DNA of 64,000 bases, from positions 186,001 through 250,000 of the forward strand of contig NZ_JNKO01000002.1 of NCBI RefSeq assembly GCF_000702885.1, in the 5' to 3' direction. The notes below the pieces were generated by a model. That model had not been told where the DNA came from, made no database searches, and was given only the letters and a program-made list of their open reading frames with translations. Shown piece after piece: positions 37,985-45,913 of this stretch. Numbering within the stretch: position 1 is the stretch's first letter; each line of letters opens with the position of its first letter. The position numbers and the translations under genes were made by a program. This stretch comes from Oribacterium sp. P6A1 (GTDB lineage Bacteria > Bacillota > Clostridia > Lachnospirales > Lachnospiraceae).

Positions 37985-39043
37985 TCATTGCTCCCATGGA
38001 AGATCAGGCTTACCGAAATGTCCGTAGCTTGAAACAAGATTGTAATCCACGTCTCTAAGCTTAAGGGAGTTGATGATTCCCTTTGGTGTAAGGTCGTAAT
38101 CATGCTTGATCTCATCCCAGATCTTGTTGCGGTCTTCCTTCTCTGTGCCGAAGCAGTCAACATAAACAGATACAGGCTCTGCTACACCGATGGCGTAGGC
38201 AAGCTGAACCTCACAACGGTCAGCCTTTCCTGCCTTTACTATATCTCTTGCGATCTTACGTGCCATATATGCTGCAGAACGGTCAACCTTACTGGGGTCC
38301 TTTCCGGAGAAAGCTCCGCCGCCGTGGTGAGCTGCTCCGCCGTAGGTATCTGCTATGATCTTACGTCCTGTAAGACCTGAATCAGCAAAGGATGAACCCA
38401 TAACAAAACGTCCAGTAGGATTAACGAGAACTCTGAAATCTGTGTTGAGACCAAGCTCCTCTGCAGTTTCCTTCATGATGGCAGTAACAATCTCGCGAAC
38501 CTTGTCAAGAGAAGTCTCTTCAGCATGCTGTGTTGAAATAAGGAAGGTATCGATACGGTGTGTGTCATAATCGAAGGATACCTGAGCCTTGGCATCAGGA
38601 CGAAGCTGCTTGAAACCATCCTTGATATTGAACTCTCTGAGCTTAAGAAGTGCTCTGTTGGAGAGAACATAAGGAATAGGAAGAAGCTCTTCTGTCTCGT
38701 TTGTGGCATATCCGAACATCATACCCTGATCTCCGGCACCGTCATTATCAACACCCATTGCGATGTCAGGTGACTGCTTTGAAATAAGAAGGCGGATGTT
38801 GTATTTATCAACGTCTGTGAGTCCGATATTCTTTAAAACATTGCGTGTCAATGTCTCGTAATCGGGATCATAGTTTGTTGTAACTTCTCCGAGAATTGTG
38901 ATCTCAAAATCCTTTATGGTTGTCTCTGCTGCGATACGTCCTGTCTTATCGTGCTGAAGAATATCAGTAACGATAGCATCCGAAATCTGGTCGCAGATTT
39001 TATCAGGGTGTCCATTAGATACCTGCTCTGATGAAAATAACAT
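37985..39043 (-). CDS. metK: S-adenosylmethionine synthetase (short form)
   Basis: A 352-residue enzyme making SAM from methionine and ATP. SSEQVSNGHPDKICDQISDA, GAGDQGMMFGYA and the GGGAFSGKDPSKVDRSAAY hexapeptide region are all present, with the ATP and metal ligands intact. The usual length is about 380-400; here the loop before GAGDQG (GVDNDGAGDQG) is shorter than in E. coli and the protein ends soon after YGHFGKPDLPWEQ. ATG 39043 is preceded by AAAGGA; the frame is open further upstream into the leader, which is not coding. A SAM-I riboswitch and terminator in the leader provide feedback control. Confidence 0.95.
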   Translation of the reverse strand: MLFSSEQVSNGHPDKICDQISDAIVTDILQHDKTGRIAAETTIKDFEITILGEVTTNYDPDYETLTRNVLKNIGLTDVDKYNIRLLISKQSPDIAMGVDNDGAGDQGMMFGYATNETEELLPIPYVLSNRALLKLREFNIKDGFKQLRPDAKAQVSFDYDTHRIDTFLISTQHAEETSLDKVREIVTAIMKETAEELGLNTDFRVLVNPTGRFVMGSSFADSGLTGRKIIADTYGGAAHHGGGAFSGKDPSKVDRSAAYMARKIARDIVKAGKADRCEVQLAYAIGVAEPVSVYVDCFGTEKEDRNKIWDEIKHDYDLTPKGIINSLKLRDVDYNLVSSYGHFGKPDLPWEQ

Positions 39044-39120
39044 ATAAATAATCCTTTCTGACGCATGGCGTCCTTGCGTTTCGAAAATGAAATCAGGATG
39101 AAGATGGTCTGATCCAAAAA

Positions 39121-39150
39121 GAAAAAGCCCGTCGAACAATCGACAGGCTT
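39121..39150 (-). terminator. Riboswitch-controlled terminator of metK
   Basis: On the minus strand AAGCCTGTCGA pairs with TCGACGGGCTT and is followed by TTTTTC. CGAACAAT upstream (within 39169-39178) is complementary to ATTGTTCG in the 3' arm and can form the competing antiterminator. Confidence 0.85.
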
Positions 39151-39162
39151 ATAATAAGCATC

Positions 39163-39272
39163 CTCTTATTGTTCGAAACAAAATTAGTTCGCTCAGGTTA
39201 GCACCTTCCGGGATTCCGGGGTTGCTGCGGTTTCATAGCTCCTATGTAGCTCCACCGACTCTGAATAAGTAT
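39163..39272 (-). promoter_or_regulatory. SAM-I (S-box) riboswitch
   Basis: On the minus strand the leader reads CTTATTCAGAGTCGGTGGAG, then TATGAAACCGCAGCAACC, then GGTGCTAACCTGAGC, and closes with AATAAG, which pairs with CTTATT as P1. These are the diagnostic S-box blocks. SAM binding stabilises P1, frees the terminator at 39121-39150 and stops metK transcription. Confidence 0.93.
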
Positions 39273-39287
39273 TCATTTGTACGAGAT

Positions 39288-39315
39288 ATTGTAACATGTC
39301 AACTCGATTTGTCAA
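39288..39315 (-). promoter_or_regulatory. metK promoter
   Basis: On the minus strand TTGACA (39315-39310), 16 bases and TACAAT (39293-39288) predict a start near 39281, just before the aptamer. Confidence 0.8.
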
Positions 39316-39375
39316 CAACTATCTTAAATCGGCATCATCCCGTACTGTTTACCCATATTGTTTTCATCGGCATAC

Positions 39376-39447
39376 GTCTGATATTTATAAATGTCTGTAT
39401 GATATTTATTTGGATTGTTGTCAAAACTGTTGTCAAACTGTAGTCAG
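39376..39447. repeat. Short direct repeats in the metK-metA divergent region
   Basis: CTGTTGTCAAA-type units recur (TTGTCAAAACTG, TTGTCAAACTG, then TAGTCAGAG) at 39418-39447. Before them TCTGATATTTAT and TCTGTATGATATTTAT repeat at 39377-39409. They could be operators for metA. No SAM riboswitch is visible on the metA side; the rest of 39316-39607 shows no gene. Confidence 0.4.
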
Positions 39448-39607
39448 AGTATAGTTATGAAAAGCAATTATTTTAATTATTGATTTTTTAATGTATACTA
39501 GCTTTAGCTGTCTGTATTTACGGGTTTTATAGGGTAAGGACGGCATTTGTACAGGTTAGAACAGTACAAAGATCAAGGGGATTGCCCCGATTAAAGGAGA
39601 TGTTCAT

Positions 39608-40609
39608 ATGCCAATTAAAGTACAGAATGATTTACCGGCAAAGCATATTCTGGAGAGTGAAAATATTTTCGTTATGGACGAAGATCGTGCACAGTCACAG
39701 GAGATTCGTCCCCTTCGTATATGTATACTCAATCTTATGCCTCTTAAAGAGGATACGGAGCTTGATATCCTGAGGGTTTTGTCAAATTTCCCTATTCAGA
39801 CTGAGATCACACTTATGAAGGTGGCCAGCCATGAGTCTACACATACCAATGCATCACATCTCAATAAGTTTTATGTGACTTTGGATAAGATTGAAAATGA
39901 GATGTTTGACGGACTTATCATCACGGGTGCGCCTGTAGAGAAAATGCCGTTTGAAGAAGTGGAGTATTGGGATGAGCTTAAGGAAATCATGAAATGGTCA
40001 GAGACTCATGTATTCTCAACCTTCCATATCTGCTGGGGTGCTCAGGCAGGTCTTTACTACCACTATGGAATCAGAAAGGTTATGCTTCCGAAGAAGCTTT
40101 CCGGAATTTACCGTAATAAGGTCCTTCATCGTAAGAAGATGATCATGAGAGGAATGGATGATTATTTCTATGTTCCCGTTTCCAGATACACCGGAATAGA
40201 TGAGAGGGCAGTTAGAAGTAATCCGGAGCTTTATGTTGTTGCCGAGTCAGTGGATCCGGAAGAAGGCGGATCATATATGATACTTGCCTGCTCAAGCCGT
40301 CAGATTTTTATCACCGGTCATTCGGAGTATGATAAGTATGATCTGGATAAAGAATACAAGAGAGATATGGCGAAGGGACTTAATCCGGACATTCCTGTAA
40401 ATTATTACACTGATGATGATCCCGAAAAGGAACCTATCCTTAGCTGGAGATCTACATCAAACTGTACTTATACAAACTGGCTGAACTTTGTATATCAGGA
40501 AACACCATATGATCTTAAAGAACTTAAGCCTGTTCATTACGACAGTTATGTAAAGGATGGAGATCATTTTAAAGAAAGAGATACAACCCTGACATTCAGA
40601 AAAATATGA
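39608..40609 (+). CDS. metA: Homoserine O-acyltransferase (probably acetyltransferase)
   Basis: A 333-residue MetA that activates homoserine for methionine synthesis. The catalytic cysteine is exactly Cys142 in HICWGAQAG; the catalytic His and Glu are in TGHSEYDKYDL. Position 111, which sets acyl-CoA preference, is Glu (ITGAPVEKM); in characterised MetA proteins Glu111 goes with acetyl-CoA and Gly with succinyl-CoA, so this is likely an O-acetyltransferase despite the MetA name. TTAAAGGAGATG precedes ATG 39608. It is divergent from metK and is followed by a terminator that ends at the pepT ribosome site. Confidence 0.93.
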   Translation: MPIKVQNDLPAKHILESENIFVMDEDRAQSQEIRPLRICILNLMPLKEDTELDILRVLSNFPIQTEITLMKVASHESTHTNASHLNKFYVTLDKIENEMFDGLIITGAPVEKMPFEEVEYWDELKEIMKWSETHVFSTFHICWGAQAGLYYHYGIRKVMLPKKLSGIYRNKVLHRKKMIMRGMDDYFYVPVSRYTGIDERAVRSNPELYVVAESVDPEEGGSYMILACSSRQIFITGHSEYDKYDLDKEYKRDMAKGLNPDIPVNYYTDDDPEKEPILSWRSTSNCTYTNWLNFVYQETPYDLKELKPVHYDSYVKDGDHFKERDTTLTFRKI

Positions 40610-40614
40610 AAGTG

Positions 40615-40647
40615 AAATCTCCCATCTCTGATGGGAGATTTAAATTT
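40615..40647 (+). terminator. Terminator between metA and pepT
   Basis: AAATCTCCCATC and GATGGGAGATTT form a perfect 12-bp stem around TCT, then AAATTTT. It ends two to three bases before the GGAGG of pepT, so it could also influence pepT translation. Confidence 0.75.
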
Positions 40648-40657
40648 TGGAGGAAAA

Positions 40658-41899
40658 ATGGACGTTTTAGAAAGATTTATTGAATATGCAAAAATTGATA
40701 CACAGTCAAGTGAGACTACAGGAACGCATCCCTCAACAGAGAAGCAGTTTGATCTTGCCAGACTTCTTGTGAAGCAGATGCAGGATATGGGGGTACAGGA
40801 TGTTCGTTTGAGCGATAAATGTTATGTATTTGGAAGAATACCTTCAAATCTCGATGGTGAAGAGAAGGAGACAACACCGAAGCTTGGTTTCATTGCTCAT
40901 ATGGATACATCACCGGCTGCAAGCGATACAGGTGTAAGCCCCCGGGAGATAAAGAATTATCAGGGTGGGGATATCATTCTTAATGAAGAGAAGAAAATAG
41001 TTTTATCACCGAAGACATTCCCAAAGCTTAATACTATGATAGGTTCAGATCTTCTGGTGACCGACGGAACTACACTTCTTGGCGCAGATGATAAAGCCGG
41101 AGATGCTGAGATTATGGCTATGGCAGAGTACCTTCTCACTCATCCTGAAGTAAAGCATGGTGAAATCCTGCTTGGTTTCACACCGGATGAGGAAATAGGA
41201 GAAGGTTCAGACTTTTTTGATGTGGCTGATTTTGGGGCTGATGTGGCTTTCACTGTTGACGGCGGAACTCTTGGCGAAATAGAGTATGAGAATTTCAATG
41301 CTGCCTCCGGAAAGGTTGAGATCACAGGTGTCAATGTTCACCCCGGAGATGCAAAAGGCAAGATGATCAATGCTCTTCTCGTAGCTATGGAGTTTAACGG
41401 GCTGCTTCCTGAGGATCAGCGTCCGGCTCTTACAGAAGGTTATGAGGGATTTTTCCATCTTTGTGGTATGGAGGGTGATGAAGCTCTTACTAAAATGAGC
41501 TATATCATAAGAGACCATGACAGAGAGAAATTCGAGGAGAAAAAGAAGGTATTTCAGCAGGCAGCCGACAGGCTTAATGAAAAGTATAAGGATACAGCGG
41601 CGCATATCGACATAGTTATAAAGGATCAGTATTACAACATGCGAGAGAAGATAGATCCTGACAATATGTATCTCATAAGTGCTGCGGAGGAAGCCTTCAG
41701 AAAAGCAGGAGTAGAGCCTGTAACAAAGCCTATTCGCGGCGGAACAGACGGCGCCCAGCTCAGTTTCAAGGGACTTCCATGTCCAAACCTTTCAACCGGC
41801 GGTGAAAACTATCATGGAATCTATGAGTATCTCAATATCAATTCCATGAGAAAGATGGTGGAAGTGCTTATCAATCTGGCAACGGGGATGGTTAAGTAA
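40658..41899 (+). CDS. pepT: Peptidase T (tripeptidase)
   Basis: A 413-residue cytosolic M20-family aminotripeptidase. Zinc ligands are in AHMDTSPAASDTGV (His, Asp), LGADDKAGDAEIM (bridging Asp) and FTPDEEIGEGSDFFD (catalytic Glu-Glu). The dimerisation domain lies between, and RGGTDGAQLSFKGLPCPNL is the C-terminal substrate site. TTGGAGGAAAA precedes ATG 40658; the frame is open upstream through the metA terminator, which is not coding. Confidence 0.95.
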   Translation: MDVLERFIEYAKIDTQSSETTGTHPSTEKQFDLARLLVKQMQDMGVQDVRLSDKCYVFGRIPSNLDGEEKETTPKLGFIAHMDTSPAASDTGVSPREIKNYQGGDIILNEEKKIVLSPKTFPKLNTMIGSDLLVTDGTTLLGADDKAGDAEIMAMAEYLLTHPEVKHGEILLGFTPDEEIGEGSDFFDVADFGADVAFTVDGGTLGEIEYENFNAASGKVEITGVNVHPGDAKGKMINALLVAMEFNGLLPEDQRPALTEGYEGFFHLCGMEGDEALTKMSYIIRDHDREKFEEKKKVFQQAADRLNEKYKDTAAHIDIVIKDQYYNMREKIDPDNMYLISAAEEAFRKAGVEPVTKPIRGGTDGAQLSFKGLPCPNLSTGGENYHGIYEYLNINSMRKMVEVLINLATGMVK

Positions 41900-41912
41900 A
41901 AAACAAAAAAAC

Positions 41913-41940
41913 AAAGGACCCTACCTCAGGGTCCTTTTCT
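41913..41940 (+). terminator. Rho-independent terminator after pepT
   Basis: AAAGGACCCT and AGGGTCCTTT pair around ACCTC, followed by TTCT. Confidence 0.85.
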
Positions 41941-41990
41941 AAGTATTTGAATTTTTAAAAGTTTCTTATCTATATTCTATTTTCAACTAT

Positions 41991-42430
41991 CTAATACAAC
42001 GGGGTAATCTCCCTTCTATGTATTAGGCATATACGCTACGCGGCGAAGCTTTGTGCTACGCTCTACTTATATACCTTGGAAAATGTAAACAAAATAGATA
42101 TCTAAGATTTAATTCTTAATACTTAAATACATCGTATCCTGACGACACTCAAACTTCAGAAAGGTTAAATGATTGGAGAAACACTCCTCAGTTGAATAAC
42201 ATGACCACGCGAAGTGCTGTTATCGATTTTTCTAAATTACCTATCTGAAACCTAAGATATCATCGAGTAACTGTGCTGGTGTCATAATTTTCATCCCTCA
42301 GCTTTCTACGATATAGTTTTGCGACTATGTATGATCACGACCGATCATAATCGCCTGTGAGCTAACTTCATCATCCTTTCTCGTCAGATGATTTAGTTAC
42401 CTTTCGTTTATCTTCTGACTTAATAGTAAC
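41991..42430 (-). ncRNA. Candidate large structured RNA, class unknown
   Basis: This AT-rich stretch has no gene but a series of inverted repeats: CTAATACA/TGTATTAG (41991-42026), GGCATATA/TATATACC (42026-42075, fully paired only as minus-strand RNA, through a G-U), GGAG/CTCC (42174-42187), ATAACA/TGTTAT (42196-42223), ATAGT/ACTAT (42313-42328), ATGATC/GATCAT (42331-42348), ATCATC/GATGAT (42370-42392) and GTTAC/GTAAC (42396-42430). A 17-codon minus-strand frame (42294-42241, start MKIMTPAQLLDD) after GCTGAGGG is embedded. The strand is inferred. I do not recognise tmRNA, RNase P, 6S or SRP RNA here. Confidence 0.35.
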
Positions 42431-42595
42431 ATTCGGGTCAGTCTTTGTGAATATCAAAAGTATAAGAAAACATTTTTATTTGAAATAAATAATTAATAAT
42501 TAATAAAATTTAGTCATATATCAGTTTGCGGACGAAACAGCAGAAAAATGCTGTAAATGCCGGATTTCTTTACATCGGAACATGTTTAAAATCGG

Positions 42596-42624
42596 CTGAC
42601 GTATACTGCCGGGAAGGTTATAAT
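42596..42624 (+). promoter_or_regulatory. Promoter directly before the cyclo-ligase gene
   Basis: CTGACG (42596-42601), a 17-base spacer and a perfect TATAAT (42619-42624). The predicted start point coincides with the ATG at 42631, which suggests a leaderless mRNA. Confidence 0.5.
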
Positions 42625-42630
42625 ATCATT

Positions 42631-43281
42631 ATGGAAAAGAAAGAGCTGCGGGAATTAATCCGCGAAAAGAACAAAAATCTTACAGAGGACTACAGAGCCA
42701 GGGCCAATGCAGGCATTGCTACACGTTTTTTACTATATCCGGTGTTTCAGCAGGTGGATTCTGTTTTCTGTTATGTGAGTATGGAGAATGAACCGGATAC
42801 AAGGACCATCATAGAGACGGCATGGCAGATGGGAAAGATGGTCACGGTTCCCAGGTGCATTTCCATAAAAGAAAGCAGGATGGAGGCAGTACAGATAAAA
42901 AGCTGGGACGATCTTCAGGTGGGGACCATGGGCATACTTGAGCCAAAGCCGGGGCTTCCGGTGATAGACGGATATAAGATAGCATTGGCAGTGGTGCCCT
43001 GCGTTACGGCTGACAGATGGGGAGGAAGACTGGGACACGGAGCAGGCTTTTACGACAGATGGCTCAAGGGACAGAGCATGTATAAGTATTGTCTCTGTTA
43101 TGAGGAGCTGCTTTCTGAAAAAGTGCCAACGGATCAGAATGACATAAAGATGGACAGAGTGTTTACAGAGGATAAGATCTACAATCCAAAAGCCCAGAGT
43201 GACGATTCCATACAGGAAGCCATGAAGGAAGCAGGGAACATCAGCATTATAGGCCTCATCAAGGGATTTTTTAAAAGGTAA
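42631..43281 (+). CDS. 5-formyltetrahydrofolate cyclo-ligase
   Basis: A 216-residue enzyme converting 5-formyl-THF to methenyl-THF with ATP. The N-terminal MEKKELRELIREKNKNL, the middle FCYVSMENEPDTRTII and the nucleotide-binding GRLGHGAGFYDRWL motif match the family. The C-terminal 30 residues (ending LIKGFFKR) extend beyond the usual length of about 190. I chose ATG 42631, where homology begins; the frame is open upstream to 42526, but TATAAT lies only 7 bases before the ATG and no ribosome site is well placed (GGAAGG is 15 bases away). Confidence 0.88.
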   Translation: MEKKELRELIREKNKNLTEDYRARANAGIATRFLLYPVFQQVDSVFCYVSMENEPDTRTIIETAWQMGKMVTVPRCISIKESRMEAVQIKSWDDLQVGTMGILEPKPGLPVIDGYKIALAVVPCVTADRWGGRLGHGAGFYDRWLKGQSMYKYCLCYEELLSEKVPTDQNDIKMDRVFTEDKIYNPKAQSDDSIQEAMKEAGNISIIGLIKGFFKR

Positions 43282-43339
43282 GAGTTTTCATAGTGACTTT
43301 TAAATGACTATAGGAACCGCTTTTACAGAGGAGGAAAAA

Positions 43340-44104
43340 ATGGACGAACAGAAGGTGTTGGAACTAAAAGAGATGATCGATAAGTCTCACAGCATTGTCT
43401 TTTTCGGAGGAGCGGGAGTATCCACCGAGAGCGGAGTGCCGGATTTCCGAAGTAAGGACGGATTATACAACCAGCATGACGTTCAGTTTGAAAAGTACAG
43501 GCCTGAGTATCTTCTCAGCCATAGCTGTCTTGTACTTGAGCCTGAGGTCTACTTTGAGTTTCACAGACAGAAAATGGATACCAGAAACATTGAACCGAAC
43601 AACGCCCACAAGTATCTTGCAGCACTTGAAAAGACAGGCAAACTTAAGGCGGTGGTCACACAGAACATTGACGGACTCCATCAGAAAGCCGGCAGCAAAG
43701 AGGTCTATGAGATTCACGGAAGTGCTCTCAGGAATTACTGCATGAGCTGCGGAAAGAAATATCCTATAGATCATATATTCTGTTCCAAAGAGCCGGTGCC
43801 CCACTGTGACTGCGGAGGCATCATTCGCCCCGACATAACATTGTACGAGGAAAGCCTTCCCGAGTTAGAAGTGAAAAAGTCTGTCAATGCCATAGCTTCG
43901 GCAGATATGCTCATAATCGGCGGAACTTCCCTAACGGTATATCCTGCGGCTTCCTACATCAACTATTTTGAAGGGAAGTATCTGGTTATCATCAACAGGG
44001 ATGAGCTGAGTCTCAGAAGAACGGCTCAGAATACGCTGGTGATAAACGACAAGATAGGAGAGGTATTTACCAGACTCGCAGAGCTCTCCGGGATGGATCT
44101 TTAA
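43340..44104 (+). CDS. NAD-dependent protein deacylase (sirtuin)
   Basis: A 254-residue class U/III-type Sir2 enzyme. NAD-binding GAGVSTESGVPDFRS, catalytic TQNIDGLHQKAG with the His of EIHGS, and four zinc cysteines (CMSC and CDC with FCSK) are complete. It removes acetyl or longer acyl groups from lysines, releasing nicotinamide and O-acyl-ADP-ribose. GAGGAGGAAAAA precedes ATG 43340; the in-frame ATG at 43304 lacks a site. It probably lies in one transcript with the cyclo-ligase, and a terminator follows. Confidence 0.93.
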   Translation: MDEQKVLELKEMIDKSHSIVFFGGAGVSTESGVPDFRSKDGLYNQHDVQFEKYRPEYLLSHSCLVLEPEVYFEFHRQKMDTRNIEPNNAHKYLAALEKTGKLKAVVTQNIDGLHQKAGSKEVYEIHGSALRNYCMSCGKKYPIDHIFCSKEPVPHCDCGGIIRPDITLYEESLPELEVKKSVNAIASADMLIIGGTSLTVYPAASYINYFEGKYLVIINRDELSLRRTAQNTLVINDKIGEVFTRLAELSGMDL

Positions 44105-44113
44105 TAGTAAAAT

Positions 44114-44157
44114 GAAGCAGCGGTCAAGAGAGTGTTGACTGCTGCTTCGTTTTTTTA
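44114..44157 (+). terminator. Rho-independent terminator after the sirtuin gene
   Basis: GAAGCAG-GTCAA pairs with TTGAC-GCTGCTTC, followed by seven Ts. Confidence 0.88.
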
Positions 44158-44158
44158 A

Positions 44159-44188
44159 AAGAGGGAACGGATCACTCCGTTCCCTCTC
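44159..44188 (-). terminator. Terminator for the small minus-strand membrane ORF
   Basis: GAGGGAACGGA and TCCGTTCCCTC form an 11-bp stem around TCAC; on the minus strand TTTT follows. It would have ended the original rubrerythrin transcript before the element inserted. Confidence 0.75.
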
Positions 44189-44242
44189 CATAAAGCTTAG
44201 ATTTACATCCTCAATGTATCTGAGAAATCAACAGACCCCCAA

Positions 44243-44374
44243 TTATCCGCTGATTTCTTTGTAATTTATATGCTTGTCCCAGAAGTAAAATCCCAGGCAA
44301 AAGACATATATGACCACTGCATAGAAGAATGTAAACGCCATCAGTTTTGTAGTGAAATCCTTGTCTTTATCCAT
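44243..44374 (-). CDS. Small single-span membrane protein, 43 residues
   Basis: A short frame: MDKDKDFTTKL, one membrane span (MAFTFFYAVVIYVFCLGFY) and a charged tail WDKHINYKEISG ending in TAA. A weak AGGTAG lies about 10 bases before the ATG. It lies immediately downstream of the left att repeat, so before the element integrated it followed rubrerythrin on the same strand and ended at the terminator at 44159-44188. That ordered layout and the clean membrane span support a real gene, now cut off from its promoter. No family is recognised. Confidence 0.5.
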   Translation of the reverse strand: MDKDKDFTTKLMAFTFFYAVVIYVFCLGFYFWDKHINYKEISG

Positions 44375-44404
44375 ATACACTACCTACAGAGACCGGACTA
44401 TCAT

Positions 44405-44471
44405 CCGAAGTATCTCTTGAGAAGTCCTGCAAATGCCTTGCCGTGTCTTGCCTCATCGCGAGCCATTTCAT
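44405..44471. repeat. Left attachment repeat of the integrated element (att)
   Basis: 67 bases match 49389-49455 with two mismatches; the inner 49 (44423-44471) are identical. The sequence is the 3' end of the rubrerythrin coding region, here as an orphan fragment. Confidence 0.9.
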
Positions 44472-44538
44472 CGAATGTTCCGCTTCGCTCCACATTCGCA
44501 AATGCTTGACTTTTCGGCATTCCTTTCATTAGTGTTCA

Positions 44539-44552
44539 GAACACATGTGTTC
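44539..44552. promoter_or_regulatory. Palindrome in the left end of the element
   Basis: GAACACATGTGTTC is a perfect 14-bp palindrome between the left att repeat and the integrase gene; GACACATGTG near the right end (49298) shares its centre. It is a candidate site for an integrase accessory factor or regulator. Confidence 0.4.
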
Positions 44553-44616
44553 CAACTAAATACAAGATTAACATAGAAAAAAGTGTCCCACAAGTGTCTT
44601 TTTGGAGGAAAAAAGC

Positions 44617-45825
44617 ATGTCGGAACATTTTAATCTTGGAGTTTATCAACTTGATAATGGGAATTGGGCTTGGAGATTTACAAAGACAGTTAATGATAAG
44701 CGTGTAAATCGTAAGGGAACAAAAGATATTGAAGGAAATCCTTTACGCAGCCAAAAGGCAGCTATTAGAGCAAGGGAACGCGCTATGCTAGACTTTGAGG
44801 CGCAATTAAACACAAAACCTAACATACGTATGACTTTGAGTGATGTATTTAAAGAATACAGCGAACATAGCATGAAAGGGAAAGCCTATTCTACCATTAG
44901 AAAGCAAAACAGCTTATGGAAAAATCATATTTGCGAAAAGTTCGGCTCACGCTTTGTTGACGATATTAGTGTTGGAGAAATTAACGATTATCTAGCAGAA
45001 CTTTACTATGTGGAAGGTCGCGCATACGGATATGTTGAAGGTTTTTTGAAAGTTTTCTATCTGCTCTTTGGTCAGGCGTATTCACACAATTATATCAATT
45101 CAGAAACATACAACAAATTATGTGTGAATAAAGATATCAGAATCACAATGCCTAAAATGAAGATTGATGAAGATACTGATATTGTGGCATTTAGTCCAGA
45201 AGAGATAAACCAACTTGACGAATATTTCAGCGGTACAAATGCGGAAACCGCGTATCTGTTAGGGCGCATGTGCGGTTTACGCATCAATGAAACTTACGGC
45301 ATCAAATGGCAAAATGTAGACTTAGATAAAGGTACGATTATTATTGATAGGCAAATGCAGTATCAAGACGGATTGATAAAGCTTGTATCACTAAAAACAA
45401 GAAATGCGCGACGCACTATTTATTTAAACGATAAAATAAAGCAGCATTTGCAGCAGGCATGGCAGCAGAGATTAGATGCCGAAAAAAATCAAAAGGATTT
45501 ACGCAAACAGAACCAAACTATCATTACCGATATTGACGGGGAATTGATTTCAAGTACAGAATTAGTCAACTGCCTGCCGAATGGAAAAATCCAGACCGTA
45601 AATTCTATGAAATTCCATTCCCGCACTTTAAAGGAAAAGGGAATCAATTTCAAATATCATTTTCTGAGACATACTTACGGAACACAGCTTGCAAACATGA
45701 ATACACCGACACACATTCTTTGTAACCAGATGGGACACGCAAGCGGCAAGGTAACAGAACGCTATTATCTTGCAGTATCTAAAGCAGGAATTGATATCCT
45801 CTTGAAAAATATCAACCACATGTAA
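44617..45825 (+). CDS. Tyrosine recombinase / integrase (Tn916-like)
   Basis: A 402-residue phage/ICE-type integrase. The N-terminal arm-binding domain starts LGVYQLDNGNWAWRFTK, as in Tn916-family integrases; a SAM-like core-binding domain follows (about residues 70-165). Catalytic residues are Arg in GRMCGLRINETYG, His-X-X-Arg-like LRHTYGTQLANM, His in QMGHASGKVTERYYL and the final nucleophilic Tyr there. TTGGAGGAAAAAAGC places a good site before ATG 44617. It adjoins the left att repeat and would catalyse site-specific entry at, and exit from, the rubrerythrin gene. It contains no internal TAG and ends in TAA. Confidence 0.95.
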   Translation: MSEHFNLGVYQLDNGNWAWRFTKTVNDKRVNRKGTKDIEGNPLRSQKAAIRARERAMLDFEAQLNTKPNIRMTLSDVFKEYSEHSMKGKAYSTIRKQNSLWKNHICEKFGSRFVDDISVGEINDYLAELYYVEGRAYGYVEGFLKVFYLLFGQAYSHNYINSETYNKLCVNKDIRITMPKMKIDEDTDIVAFSPEEINQLDEYFSGTNAETAYLLGRMCGLRINETYGIKWQNVDLDKGTIIIDRQMQYQDGLIKLVSLKTRNARRTIYLNDKIKQHLQQAWQQRLDAEKNQKDLRKQNQTIITDIDGELISSTELVNCLPNGKIQTVNSMKFHSRTLKEKGINFKYHFLRHTYGTQLANMNTPTHILCNQMGHASGKVTERYYLAVSKAGIDILLKNINHM

Positions 45826-45880
45826 AGCATAAGAACTAAAGAACGGCAACGGCAACAGACGGCAGCAGAACATAAAAAAT

Positions 45881-45905
45881 AGAGCGGGACTCGTTTTCCC
45901 GCTCT
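45881..45905 (-). terminator. Terminator of the minus-strand element operon (bidirectional stem)
   Basis: AGAGCGGGA and TCCCGCTCT form a perfect 9-bp stem. On the minus strand ATTTTTT follows, closing the operon 45914-46952. It may also stop integrase transcripts. Confidence 0.8.
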
Positions 45906-45913
45906 TTAGTATT

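Noticed and set aside
41942-42500. tmRNA, RNase P, SRP, 6S RNA or group II intron in the hairpin-rich gap
   Set aside because: None of their diagnostic blocks (tag-peptide frame with CCA end, GAGGAAAGTCC, domain V) can be seen.
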